DNA of 64,000 nucleotides from Stenopsyche tienmushanensis (lineage: Eukaryota > Arthropoda > Insecta > Trichoptera > Stenopsychidae), in the NCBI GenBank assembly GCA_008973525.1, contig WACJ01000083.1, forward strand, positions 434,001 through 498,000. The letters run 5' to 3'. The notes beneath the pieces are model-generated. The model was not told where the DNA came from. It saw only the letters and a list, made by a program, of their open reading frames with translations, and did no database searches. Both the position numbers and the translations under genes were made by a program. Positions 25,651-36,530 of the stretch are shown in pieces. Position 1 is the first letter of the stretch; each line of letters opens with the position of its first letter.

Positions 25651-25839
25651 ATTATATCCGAATATGCGAAAAATGATATTCAATTTATTGATACCTTCCT
25701 TATTCCATATTTTCTAGAAAAAAGGTTAGTGCTTTTAATCATAATATGACAGAGAAACCGTCTGAATATTTCCGAAAGAGGAAACCTTTGCTTCTTTCTC
25801 CCAATTATTATAGAACATTTCAACGAGGCATAACATACC

Positions 25840-26020
25840 CTTGGCTCGCACGGTCTTCAGACCTGACACCAATGGAGAAAAAGGTGTAGTGCGTGCATAC
25901 GAAGCAGAGGTGGCTAAATTTAATAAAAACTTCCTAAGCATAAAAGGTATTTTCTTAAACCTGACCCTGACAAACTGGTAACTCTTCAAGTTTAAAAACT
26001 TATTGGATGATTTATATGAA
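25840..26020 (+). mobile_element. Mariner-type element B, internal fragment
   Basis: The plus strand encodes PWLARSSDLTPM. It then jumps to GTGCATACGAAGCAGAGGTGG, the part following the transposase C-terminus in the 27.8-kb copy, and runs on through TCTTCAAGTTTAA. Both terminal repeats are absent. Confidence 0.6.
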
Positions 26021-27781
26021 TTGTAAATTTCTTATGCCTACAAGACTGAAACAACAATATATTGGAACTGCTTGTAATAAATATTAAATGTATTTAATTT
26101 TGCAATGCATTGAATGTGCAACACTTCAATCAAGCTCCCGCGCTATAATTTTAGCCACATTGACGGAAGCCTTAGCCATCTTGTATAGAAAATAGATCAT
26201 GTTTATTAAACTATAATTAACGTAAACTACTTGTAGACAAAAATTTGGCTTTGTAGATTTTAATTTAATACACAGATGGGTGCAAAATTTTGGTCGTAGT
26301 CTCCCATACCCATCTCACTGCCGGAGATTTGTATATTTATAACTTCACATCATGTGTCATATTGCCCATGATGTATGTTATTATATATTATAGAATCCAT
26401 TATTTTTATTGTTTGGGTGTCGATTTTCTTTGAGTTTTCGTATGAAATTTGCTATTTTATGCTGTTTTTTCGATTCAAAATTGATTTCATATTGGATGCT
26501 TTTTAACATCGAGCTTATCTTTCTGCAAGCGCTTGTCTGCGTTGCGGTTTTTTCGATTTAGATACAATAAAGACATTGTACATTGCAAATTCTTAGCTAA
26601 TATCTAAATCAATCATTGATTAATGAAGACCTCTCCACGGCGTTTCCAATTAAGTCTGTCAGAACATATCTGTATCCATTTGATTCCGAATGGCATCATA
26701 TCCACCTCTGATGTACGTTAATTAATACAGATGTAATCATTTACAGATTGACATCATTCAATTAGTCTACCGAGCTCGTGATCCATGCACGAGTTAACTC
26801 GTTGATATATCCGACAATAAGTAAAATCCCGAAGGCAGCGTGCTTCAAATTCGAACAAATGTAGGAGGCTTCCTAATGATCTCCTTTGTTCATTGCGCAC
26901 ACTCCTTCCGTTCATCTCCGATAGCACACTGAGCGATCTATTGTTATGGCGACAACGGTGGAAGATGGCTTGCACGTTGCCAAAGAACAGCATGCATGTG
27001 TGAAAAAGGGATTATATTTGTAATGACGAAGCTAATGAGGAAGTATATCATCACGCGATAAATATTAGACGCTTTAAGACGTCATTGCATCCTTTTATGA
27101 GCGCATCCGCGATGGCTGCTGTGGTGTGCGAGAGAACCTGTTTCATATGGGAATCGGCCATTCTTTCGACATCGCCGAACAACGATTGAAACGGATGATG
27201 AGGAAAAGATGTTGACATCGTATTCTAATGCTCTAATGTGCGGCATGGATATTCGATCGCTGCTCGAAACACCTTTACGACGAGCAAGACGAAGAAGCGG
27301 ACGACGCCCTATACAAGAACGATTAGCATGATTTACATGGATTTTCAAAAAAGCCTCGTTTCGACATACGAAAACGCATACCTGAGGATCCCAATTTATG
27401 CGATATTTTCGAATTAAGCACGTTGACCGCATTGGATCGCATTTTAGATCTTCAAGACCGAAAATAAATAACAAAAAGGCAAGGATTGCATTAATTAAGA
27501 TTCAGGTAAGATTTAAGAATAAATTTATGATGCAGCATTTTGAATGAAAAATAATATTGAAACGCCATGCATAAAGACTTTCAGTAGACCTTATTGTATA
27601 GACAATGAATAATTTATATCAATATGGGTTCTAATGTATAAATACGACTTTCAAATCATATCTTTGTAACTCATTCTGGTCGGCTCACTTAAAAAAAACG
27701 CGTTTTGCATGACGATTTTGTTGATTCGTTCGCGTGAAAACACCTATTTTGTAGTTCAATCTTTAGACGCAAAATAAATTA
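26021..27781. other. Unassigned stretch with a GC-richer patch
   Basis: Bases 26750-27450 are GC-richer and hold a 130-codon frame on the minus strand (27082-27474), rich in Arg, Cys and Ser. I cannot assign it. It lies downstream of the FAM43-like exon on the same strand, but it does not read as the rest of a PTB domain. Elsewhere the stretch is AT-rich. Confidence 0.4.
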
Positions 27782-28399
27782 TATACAGGGTGTTTTGACA
27801 AAATATTTTTAGGGGTTAATGGCGTCTTTTGCAATGTTAAATTAGACGACAGAGGAGACTAATTGAAGGAATAAGCGCCGCCTTTGCCAAAATAAAAGAG
27901 GAAATGCTACTTCAGACAATCACAGTTGATATAAAGAAAAGGTGTCATACATGCATACGAAGAAGAAGTGGCAAATTTGAACAAATTTTGTAAATAAAAA
28001 TAAAAAACATCATAAGCATAAAAAGTAGTTTCTTATCCATGAAAAAAACCACCCGGTAAACTGGTATGTCTTCAAGTTTAATGACTTATTGAATGATTTG
28101 CTTAACATGTAGCATATAGTTAAAGACGGTATAATCCAGAGAACTTTTTAAAACTAAACTAAGTTCAAAATAGTTGTTATTTTTTTGTTTAAAGAATTTA
28201 GAAGTTGACATTATTTATTCGTTGGCACATTTTATTTGACTTTGGAAGCTCAGAATTAATTATATTAAGGTTGTCAAAATATAAGGTTTATATTTTGACA
28301 ACCCTGATAATTAAGAAATAGGACCTATGTGTGAAACGTAGCAAAAACCCCCCTAACCCCCAAAAATTTTTTCGATCCATGTGCAAAATATCCTGTATA
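27782..28399 (+). mobile_element. Mariner-type element B, deleted copy with both ends
   Basis: It starts TATACAGGGTGTTTTGACAA and ends, inverted, TATACAGGATATTTTGCACA, so the terminal repeats are diverged but clear. Most of the transposase is deleted; only the C-terminal end remains in frame. The 3' subterminal region (AATTTAGAAGTTGACATTAT to GAAACGTAGCAAAA) is shared with 6540-6665. Confidence 0.75.
27853..27993 (+). pseudogene. Transposase C-terminal fragment of element B
   Basis: 46 codons are open to a TAA: RRLIEGISAAFAKIKEEMLL, then QTITVDIKKRCHTCIRRRSG and a short tail. The same segment is recognisable at 6450-6540. In DDE_3-type insect transposases the C-terminus often ends with a predicted helix followed by a basic Cys-containing stretch of this style. 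The catalytic part is absent, so it is inactive. Confidence 0.6.
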
Positions 28400-28479
28400 T
28401 ACCGTTAATATTTTAATCAAATAAATCTGGCGTTATAATTTCTCGTTTAACACTCGGAACCCTCCGCATTCCGAGTAAC

Positions 28480-28915
28480 TCCTCCAATGTGGTCTCCACA
28501 ACCGAAGAAAAAGTGGATTTTATGCATTATTTTTATTCCATTCTTTAACGGAATTTATTAGCAAAAAGATTGAGTTGTGTTTGTGTAATAAATAATAAAA
28601 TCAGCAAGCGTCTATAGAATGTTTTGTGCTACGTATAGACACAGTAGACAGGGCGCGGCGCATGCGCGTAGCGTATCCGTGATGTATGCAAGGACACGGG
28701 GATGATACAAACGATTTTCCCTCTCTTTTTGATCAACTACCGCATGGAGTTTCATTTTTCGTGACGTTCAAGCCCATTTGTTCTACTGGGCTTACAGAAT
28801 TTTCACTTCAAAAATGTTTTCATTATAAAGTTCAACGATTTCAACATGTGTTTATTTATAACTTTATTTTTTATGACTGACCCCAAAACATCTATTTTAC
28901 GATCCACATAAATAA
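28480..28915 (+). repeat. Interspersed repeat C, copy 3, with composite flanks
   Basis: The block starts with CTCCTCCAATGTGGTCTC, passes GTGGATTTTATGCATT, GTGTTTGTGTAATAAATAAT and the CpG-rich core GGGCGCGGCGCATGCGCGTA, and ends near AAAACATCTATTTTACGATC. The order is repeated at 32718-33180, again just after a B element. This copy is the longest. Confidence 0.65.
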
Positions 28916-30428
28916 AGTTAAAAGGATTCAATATTATTTCTGTTTTTATAATATTGTATTCATAACTTTTTGTATTTTATCACGCTGGCACACCACAGAT
29001 TATCATGTTTATTTTTTATATTTATGCAATATTTTATTTTTCGTATCTTAAAACTACACTGTTTCTAATGAAGAAGACTTTATATAGCGACCCGGAATGT
29101 GTTGACATGATAGCGATGATATTATGTGTATAACTTTGGTTATCGTCGATGTTAAAAACGATATTGTAACGAACAACTACAAATATAATTCGAAGAGAAT
29201 TTGCAATAAATTAGTAAATCATCTGCTTACTAATGACACAAATGCTGAACGAACCTTCAAATTCCAACACGAACTAAAGAATTGTATGTATGGAAATCGC
29301 AGGCTGCATACGTAATTAGAAACATCATCATCTTAATCTCAAATAACTGATTATATTGTCGGAGGGTAAAGTTGAGTCTAAATCTGTTGTGAAGAAGTTA
29401 GATCTCGTCTAGTCATCAAAGTCTTTTTATAACAACAAACAAACGTTGTAGATTTAAGTCACATAAGTCATCAAGATAATACTCATGAAATGTAAAAATA
29501 TATTTGTAACAATAGATTTGCATGTCAAAGACTGGAACTGGAAATAAAGAAAAGTTAACAGAAATAAAAGATAACAATAAAAAATAACAACTTTTTTGCC
29601 AAAAATTGTAATCGAAAATTGTATTTGGCCTATAATAAAACGTCCTCACTGAATGGTGATTAGTATGAACGATGAAGAAAACCTTTTGAAATATTAATAT
29701 GAATTGTTCTTTGATCATAATTGTTACAACGAGCATAGTTTCCTTAGATATTAAATGAAAATATAATAGTTTTTCGCATGGAACGGAAAAATAGAGGACT
29801 TAATAGCGTGTCTTTTGAGCGCCATAGAAATTGCGCAAACGGACAGATTTACATCCTAATCAAACAAATTCATTTAGTTAAATATAACTAACTAAATAAC
29901 AAATTTTTAGTCAACAGCAAATTTTGATAAACACACCAAGTGGTAAAAAACTATTATCAAACATGCTTTTTTTACCACACCAATATATTTATACACGCGA
30001 TGCACGATAATCTCAACTTAAAATGTATGCCCCACATTCGCGATAATCGACAAATTTTCGAGAATCCCGCCAAGAACTTGAACCGAATCACTTCAATCGC
30101 GATTCAGAGAATCGTAAAAATCGCATTTTAAATAGTTTTTAATCAAAATTTTGCATATTCTGACGTAAAAGCGCGAAAATTTTTAACGCGATTAACCGCT
30201 ATCAAGATTCGGTGCTATGCCATTAACCACACAGACGATCCGACTATATGTATACATCAAGATTTGACGCAATATAAAGCCGACGATGAGCGACCACATT
30301 TTATGAAAAATTTTCAAATGCTCCAGAAATAATCGCGAATCGCCGAATTCGCGCCGATGGCAACAGTGGCAGTGGCAAGGAGTCGTCGTGTTTATTTATT
30401 GATATATCATATCAGTCGTGGATGTGTG
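28916..30428. other. AT-rich stretch 3' of the FAM43-like exon
   Basis: On the transcribed strand this should be intron of the gene whose exon ends at 30587. I looked here for the continuation of the PTB domain and did not see it. Confidence 0.5.
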
Positions 30429-30580
30429 CTAAATGATACCGAATTGAGTGGTTTTTGGGTGTTCATTTTTTCCGTTGATGGACCGCCTATAACAGTAGTC
30501 AGATTCGTATGAATTTTCCGGTCGATTGCGGATACATCGGATCGATTTGGGTGTTAGAATAGCGTTAGGATAACAGTTAA

Positions 30581-30590
30581 ATTTACCTTT
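30581..30590 (-). other. 5' splice donor of the coding exon
   Basis: On the minus strand the sequence reads AAAAG|GTAAAT. The intron starts at base 30586 and splits the Gly codon after its first base (phase 1). Reading through gives a frame that leaves the conserved PTB pattern at once, which supports splicing here. Confidence 0.8.
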
Positions 30591-31373
30591 TGCCCATCCC
30601 GTGAGTACGTTGCCGAGGTATGCTACTTTGAAGACTGGATCGGGTTCGCTGATGTTGACACTGCTGTGCCTTTTGAGGAGTCTGCCTATGCCCTTGGATA
30701 GTGTTCTGAACGTTTTTTCTCTAAAATCTTTGGTAATTGCGGCCACTACGTCGGAATTGTCGACGCTCTTCGCGAGCGTCTTCTGGTTGTGTTCATATAG
30801 TTTTTGTCCTATGAGCTTGGGTAGGGTAGGCAGCGATCTTCTTCGCTCTTTGAGGACGGTCTTGCCTTGAAAGACGCTGTAGACGTTGGCGTTCTTCTTG
30901 AAGTGGTCTTGCCCTTCGGCTTCTTCTTTCGTTTTGGCGGGGATGTCTTCAGATTGATCCTTGAGGTCTTTGATGCAGTCGGCGCTCTTGGCGAACGGTT
31001 TCGGCGTATCCAACTGCTGGACGTTCTGATTGGTAAATTCTTTTACGGGGGAATTATTGTTTAATTTATCACAGTCTGTTTTTTGGTTTAATAGCGATAG
31101 CGACAGGTAGTTTCCTTTTCTTAGCGTGGAAGATTTGAGTATGAGGTTCTGTTCGCTTGAGCTTCTGGTCTTCAATATGTGGATTTTCGTCAAGCTGGCC
31201 GATCTGTCAGTTTCATCCACCCCGACGAATCTTTCAGTGATCTCCTCATCTGGGACATTCTTCGCATCTATGCTCTCCAAAGATCCCTTGCGGCTTTCAT
31301 GCATTTTGTTAAGGTTATCGCAACTCTGTTTCGTTGAAGACTTGTGGCGTCTATCGGCGGTTTTATGCGCCAT
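30587..31373 (-). CDS. FAM43-like PTB/PID-domain protein, 5' coding exon (partial)
   Basis: This exon encodes 262 residues and the first base of a Gly codon. Residues 1-175 are hydrophilic, rich in Ser, Lys, Asp and Asn, and look disordered. A basic RRRSLPTLPKL motif is at about 177-187, and a basic helix-like TFRTLSKGIGRLLKRHSS at about 221-238. The final 20 residues, PDPVFKVAYLGNVLTGWAKG, are the first strand of a PTB/PID domain; the YLGN motif with a following T-G-x-A-x-G is typical of the FAM43 group, adaptor proteins that bind peptide motifs. The Met at 31373 is preceded two codons upstream by an in-frame TGA, so it is the first Met of this frame. The donor at 30586 ends the exon in phase 1. 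The rest of the PTB domain must lie on exons not seen here. The exon is less AT-rich than its flanks, with no frame breaks. Assignment to a PTB protein is fairly firm; FAM43 specifically is less certain. Confidence 0.8.
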
Positions 31374-32399
31374 TCTTCATAAATCCCATCAAAAACAGAT
31401 TCATATCGAAGATTACCGTTTCAGAAATCACTATGCATATTTCGGCTAGTTTTTAAACGTAATTTATTCGCATAAATTAAGAATTTGAGATTGCTTCACA
31501 TTCCACTGATTGCGTTTCGATGGGTCGCCGGTCGACTAGGCACGCACATAGATTTCATTTTCCTTGATGAAATTAATTGAACACACACGAATATTTATAT
31601 TTTCAAGTATGTAACTATGTAGGTTATAGTGCCGACGAATTTTCCACAAGAATTATCACGCTATCAAATATAACTGTATCAGGGTCATTAATACTTAGAT
31701 GCACTTCCTTTATTAAAAGTTTTTGATTTCTAATAAATTAACCGAGGCAAGTGCCATCAGTGACACCGATTCACTCGAAATCACACTGTCTAATTCACTA
31801 GTTACAATTATGTAATTATTTATTTGGTTGTTTAGTGGTGTGGTTGTTGAGATCGCGTGGTTAAAGTGTTGATTGCGCGTGGAACGAAATACGTCCTCCA
31901 CAGTACGAGTCTCAAAGGCGAATGGTTCAGAACGCCAGTAGCGAAGGCGTCCTCTGATACGACGAATGTTGAGTCACCTTCTTCGGAGTACCAGCAAATT
32001 ACTGCAACAAAAGAAAATACCATAGAATTAATCTAGAAGTTCAACGTATTTTCAATTTTCAAAATTTCGAAAAAACCAAAAAAAATCCGCTTATTCAAAT
32101 CCGACGCGCCAAATTATCCATTCATAATGATCACATAACATTAGGTTTTTTTCAAAATTCATCAATACTTCAATACTGTCAACGTCCGTCTTCGCATCCT
32201 TAAAATTATACGAGTCTGCGCATACTGGAATATTGGAATAATGAGCTCAGATAAGGGAGCAAAACAAAGAGGCATTTGAATCGTCTGCAATATGTAGATT
32301 ACATTGTCGGCATATATAAAATTCTGTTAATTAATGACCGATAAGTAGTATATTTCATTAAAAAACATCCTGTATATTTTAAATGGTCTTATATATATA
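31374..32399. other. Upstream region / possible 5' UTR of the PTB-protein gene
   Basis: No coding frame was recognised. A good minus-strand 3' splice site, TATTTTCTTTTGTTGCAG, ends at 32002, so an untranslated exon could begin at 32001 and run toward the ATG at 31373. Bases 31860-32000 are GC-richer, which fits an exon but does not prove one. No TATA box was identified. Confidence 0.35.
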
Positions 32400-32704
32400 T
32401 ATACAGGTTGTTTTGCACATGGACCGACAAAACGACCTCTGTCGCGTAAATTAATTATTTTGGCGGCCATAGGGCCCGTGGCTCGCACGATCTCCAGACC
32501 TGACACCAATGGATTTTTTTGGGACGTGCCATTTAAACCAATTACAAACAAATATGATTTATTTAGATAAAAAATACGTTGCAACATACAAAATAGTAAT
32601 TTTGTGCGAATGCGAGAAATTTTGGGTATATTTTCACACTTAGAAGATAGGTCCTATGTGTGAAACAGCAAAAAAATTGCCAATCCATGTACAGAACACA
32701 TGGT
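32400..32704 (+). mobile_element. Mariner-type element B, decayed copy
   Basis: It starts TATACAGGTTGTTTTGCACA, a good copy of the B terminal repeat. The plus strand carries the TGGCTCGCACGATCTCCAGA segment (the third acidic motif). The right end is decayed: GTCCTATGTGTGAAACAGCA and AATCCATGTACAGAACACAT remain. The left flank is a TA microsatellite. Confidence 0.65.
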
Positions 32705-32949
32705 ATTATAATTTATCGTATGACTCCTCCAATGTGGTCTCAGCAACCGAACAAAGCGAAAATCAGGAATTTTCAAAGCGTCGAAAGCAACGAAACGAGA
32801 AGCCGACCGAGACATAGTTTTGTCAAAGGTCAAATTCTTCTTGTATTTAATTTTAGCTCTGATTTTTTATGATTAAGCCCCTACTTTCAATTTTAGTTTT
32901 CTAGTTTCACCGAAATGTGATATTTTCGGATGTTCAAAATATTCTTCTC

Positions 32950-33180
32950 AGCTCCCTGAAAAGGTGGATTTTATGCATTGTTTTTATTCCATTCGTTGAC
33001 GGAAATTGTTAGCTAGAACATTAAGCTGTGTTTGTGTAATAAATAATAAAATAGGCAATCATCTACTGATTGCTTTATTCTATGTATAGACATAGTAGAC
33101 AGGGCGCGGCGCATGCGCGTAGCGTATCCACGATGTATGCGAACCTAAAACATCTATTTTATGATCCACACAAATATCAA
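32950..33180 (+). repeat. Interspersed repeat C, copy 4
   Basis: GTGGATTTTATGCATTGTTT, GTGTTTGTGTAATAAATAAT, GGGCGCGGCGCATGCGCGTA and AAAACATCTATTTTATGATC match the 28.5-kb copy in the same order. About 100 bp after GATGTATGCG are deleted relative to that copy. Confidence 0.65.
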
Positions 33181-33182
33181 GT

Positions 33183-33938
33183 TTAACGCATTCCGTGCCA
33201 CGTCCACCGTATATGGTGGACGCGGCGCGGATTTCTTTCGGGCGTTTTCTTCCTCCATTTAAATACGATTTAACAAGTTATTTATTTTCTATTCAATGGA
33301 ATTAGCACATGCAAATATTAAATAAACAGAATATAATAAATATATGTTTATATATAACATATAAAGGCATAAAATTAAAATAACTAAAATATACATATAA
33401 AATATGTTTAAATGTTATAAAATTATGTTTAAAATAAAATATAACTTTATATAATGTTACCACCTATTCATTGAAACAATTCAAACACATATGAGGTGAT
33501 TTTGAACGATTAGGACAACATCTTGCGACTTTTTTTGCATTTTTTTTTCGATTCCCGGAGATCGAGAATTTGTCAGTCTGTCAAACAGTCTCCAAAAAGC
33601 GAATCTAGCGTCTCCCTGTTACATATTTCTACGATTTACAAATGTTAACTTTACGAACGTCTTTCTTAAATGTCTTTAAGATGGACAACTGTCTAAATAT
33701 CTTTCGAGATCGACCTCGAAACTTGCATTCCTACCCTTGTCTGTTCGCACTTGCTTATCTTCACTTTTTTTTGCTAATTTGACTAATAGTAGAGTCAAAC
33801 TTGTCGATCTAAGATAAAACAACACCTGAGAGAAGATGCGCCATATATTGTCCATGTTTATCCCGTGCATTTCAATTTTGCATCGCTATCCCTTCTGGTT
33901 ACGCACCGACTATTGAATTTGGGCGTGGAACGTGTTAA
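33183..33938 (-). mobile_element. piggyBac-like element, decayed
   Basis: TTAA at 33183-33186 and 33935-33938 flank 748 bp. The ends are CGCATTCCGTGCCACG and, inverted, CACGTTCCACGCCC: 11 of the first 14 bases match. A subterminal palindrome GTCCACCGTATATGGTGGAC follows the left end. A piggyBac C-terminal Cys-rich finger lies on the minus strand near the left end. The interior is AT-rich and the catalytic domain is not visible. Confidence 0.7.
33464..33546 (-). pseudogene. piggyBac transposase C-terminal Cys-rich finger
   Basis: On the minus strand it reads KKVARCCPNRSKSPHMCLNC, then F, N, E and a TAG stop at 33466-33464. The spacing of paired Cys followed by C-x-x-C-F near the stop is typical of the C-terminal Cys-rich domain of piggyBac transposases, which recognises the element's ends. 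The rest of the roughly 550-residue protein is lost or unrecognisable. Confidence 0.65.
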
Positions 33939-33989
33939 AAAAAATCAATATTATTGTAAAAGTTATAAAAAATGCATTAGAAGTGAATC

Positions 33990-34150
33990 TTCATAGCTCC
34001 TAGAAAAAAAAGTTATGAATTGTTTCTTTCCATTTATTAACAGCAGTTATTAGCTTAAGTATTAAACTGTGTTTGTGTATTTTAAAATAAAATAGATGCA
34101 CTAATGGTCTAATGCTTACTTTATGCTACGCATAGTCCTGCAAAGACATA
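33990..34150 (+). repeat. Interspersed repeat C, copy 5 (partial)
   Basis: It shares TCCATTTATTAACAGCAGTT, TAAACTGTGTTTGTGTATTT and TATGCTACGCATAG with the other copies. It stops before the GC-rich core. Confidence 0.55.
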
Positions 34151-36435
34151 ACGGCGTTATATCATTGCGAGAAATTTCCGCTAAAAGTGCGGCTTGGCGA
34201 TATATAGACGTTGAACCACAATCAGAAAATGTATACTAGATGCGTTTGTTTTGTTTTGTGTGTGATAATTTCAAATACGATTATTGAATTTTTTTCATTT
34301 TACGTGTTACCAAATTGCCTATTATGGTGTGTCATTTTTATCTGTCACATTTTGGATAAGTAAAAGTATATAAACATATTAATTCACACTCAACATAAAA
34401 CCCATCGGAACAACATCGGAAAACTCAATATCTCGATGCATTCTTATCGCTTGTTGTCTGTGCTTCTGTGGGAACGCTGTGGGTTCCAAATGCTTGGGAG
34501 CTTAAAAGTTGACTACATCTTTTGGAGAATATGAGATATTTTATAATCAATTAGATCGTAGCGAATGGCAATGGTTCTATCAGCTTTACACCGCCACATT
34601 TTGGGGAATAACTGATTGATTTGAGATCAATTTTTATTGCGTTCAACATTTTAATTGTGTTCTGAGGATCCAAACAAATGTAAATCAAAGGATTTGATAT
34701 ACAATCGATACATTATTATTACTCATTACAACTCGACTCAGTGTAGTAAATACACCATAGTAAAGGACAGGCTAAAAAAGGTCTAACACGATAATCGCAA
34801 ATACGTCCAGCAACAAGTGAAAGACAATACTATGCGTGACCAGACAGGAATGTGTTAATTACGGAATTTTAGCCCACGTAACGCCTTAAAATGTATTTTT
34901 AAAAAATCAATCATGAATTACATACGATGATTAACCACATAGTTCAAATTTATACTGAATAATTTTAAGGTCTATACATATTTGAAGTAGGAAGTTAATC
35001 GCTTAATTGGCTTGCTTGTAAAGGTAAAAAAAAATTAAAAAGAAAGTTGTTTTTGTTGGTCAATTTGACATCTGGCAAGAAGGAAAACCTGTTGTACAAA
35101 TTTAAATGTTTATACGACATAAATATGATTATGACTATCAAATATATATTTGTATGTACATTGGTGCTGGTAATTTAATAGTATTAAAGGCATTCGATAT
35201 TGAGCGCTCTTTGCCTCCCCCCAACAGGCCATCAGAGTGAGCGTGTCGAAGCTCTTATTTGGAGAGATAATATTCATAACGACTTTTATAATTGTTTTAT
35301 ATAGGATGCTATAATATATATTTTGCAGCAAGACGTGCCGACAGGTGCATAGCTGTTTTAGTTGTTTATATATAATACATAGATTAAATCCACAAAATTA
35401 AAATGCAACACCTAATAATATGACGTTGCATTCCAGTGCTTATTATATAATAAATACATTATGATAATTACAAACTGATTATGATATGGATGTACATATC
35501 ATAAAGTGAGCGTTTCCTCATTCGCAACTTCATGTACACACACATAAACTACACAGTGTAGTAACGTCGATAAGACATATGGAAGCACATTTTGGATTAA
35601 GTATGAATACAAATTCAATTATTTTAGCATTTATTTTATCGCAAATGACGCAAATAATGACTCAAAGCGAGCACATCCATTACAATGAAAGGCATATGAG
35701 TTCACAACTATAACATATTCATTTATTGTTGTTTAAACGTTTTATGGACGATTTGGTCTTTGAGATTTTGAGTTATAGTTTGTAGATTTACGCAAAGATT
35801 ATAAATCTTATGGAACGAATGCGTTTGGCATTTAATTTGCTTTACATAAATCTCATGGAGAATAACCAGCTTTCGAACAAAGCTTTTTTAAATCATCGTC
35901 TGGGTCAAACATATGCTACATAATTTCGCTCGATTTCAGCTCGTTTCGAGAATTTATCTCAACTACATAATAACTACAGATGCAAATAAGTCGGCTACCG
36001 ATAGTTCATATTTTGAAAGGCACTTTGTGCCTTAAATAACGATAACGACCCATAAAACGATGCTCAAATATGAATTCAATATACGTTTTTTTTCTTATCG
36101 TTTAGCACAGACAAATCTAACATAAGTCGTAAACCTAAGAGGGTTAATAGCAATTGGAAATATTTATTCAGCAACTTGCACATCAGAAATATACGTGCGA
36201 AATATTCCATATTTAATGCTGTTTATTTATACAGAATTTCAAAATATCCCACGAAGTGTTTGCAAAAATATTAGTACGCTCGTTAAGTGTTTCTTACCTC
36301 GACATAATGAAGAAGTCTCGTATTACAGTACTTTTCAAATTGTCATATATCATATATGCATCATATGTTTGTTCTTATCTGCTATATTCATTTATAGCTC
36401 TGACCAACAAGTGTTCGTTTTTAACTTTTCATTCA
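34151..36435. other. AT-rich stretch, one hAT scrap
   Basis: Bases 34728-34770 (ACTCGACTCAGTGTAGTAAA and what follows) resemble the reverse complement of the hAT block around CTACACATCGACTC. Otherwise there is no recognisable sequence. Confidence 0.45.
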
Positions 36436-36530
36436 CCATGATGTATTTACTACAACTCGATTCTAATAATGGAAATATTGATAAGAAATATAATGGTGTA
36501 CCAAATACATATCATAGCGCGCTGGTGTAT
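36436..36530 (+). mobile_element. hAT family scrap
   Basis: CACCATGATGTATTTACTAC, TCGATTCTAATAATGGAAAT and AAGAAATATAATGG follow the hAT block seen at 541-600. The copy has several substitutions and is short. It sits inside a fortuitous 190-codon open frame. Confidence 0.55.

Noticed and set aside
27082..27474. 130-codon minus-strand frame as a further exon of the PTB-protein gene
   Set aside because: It contains no PTB strands or flanking splice sites that fit phase 1. I could not assign it.
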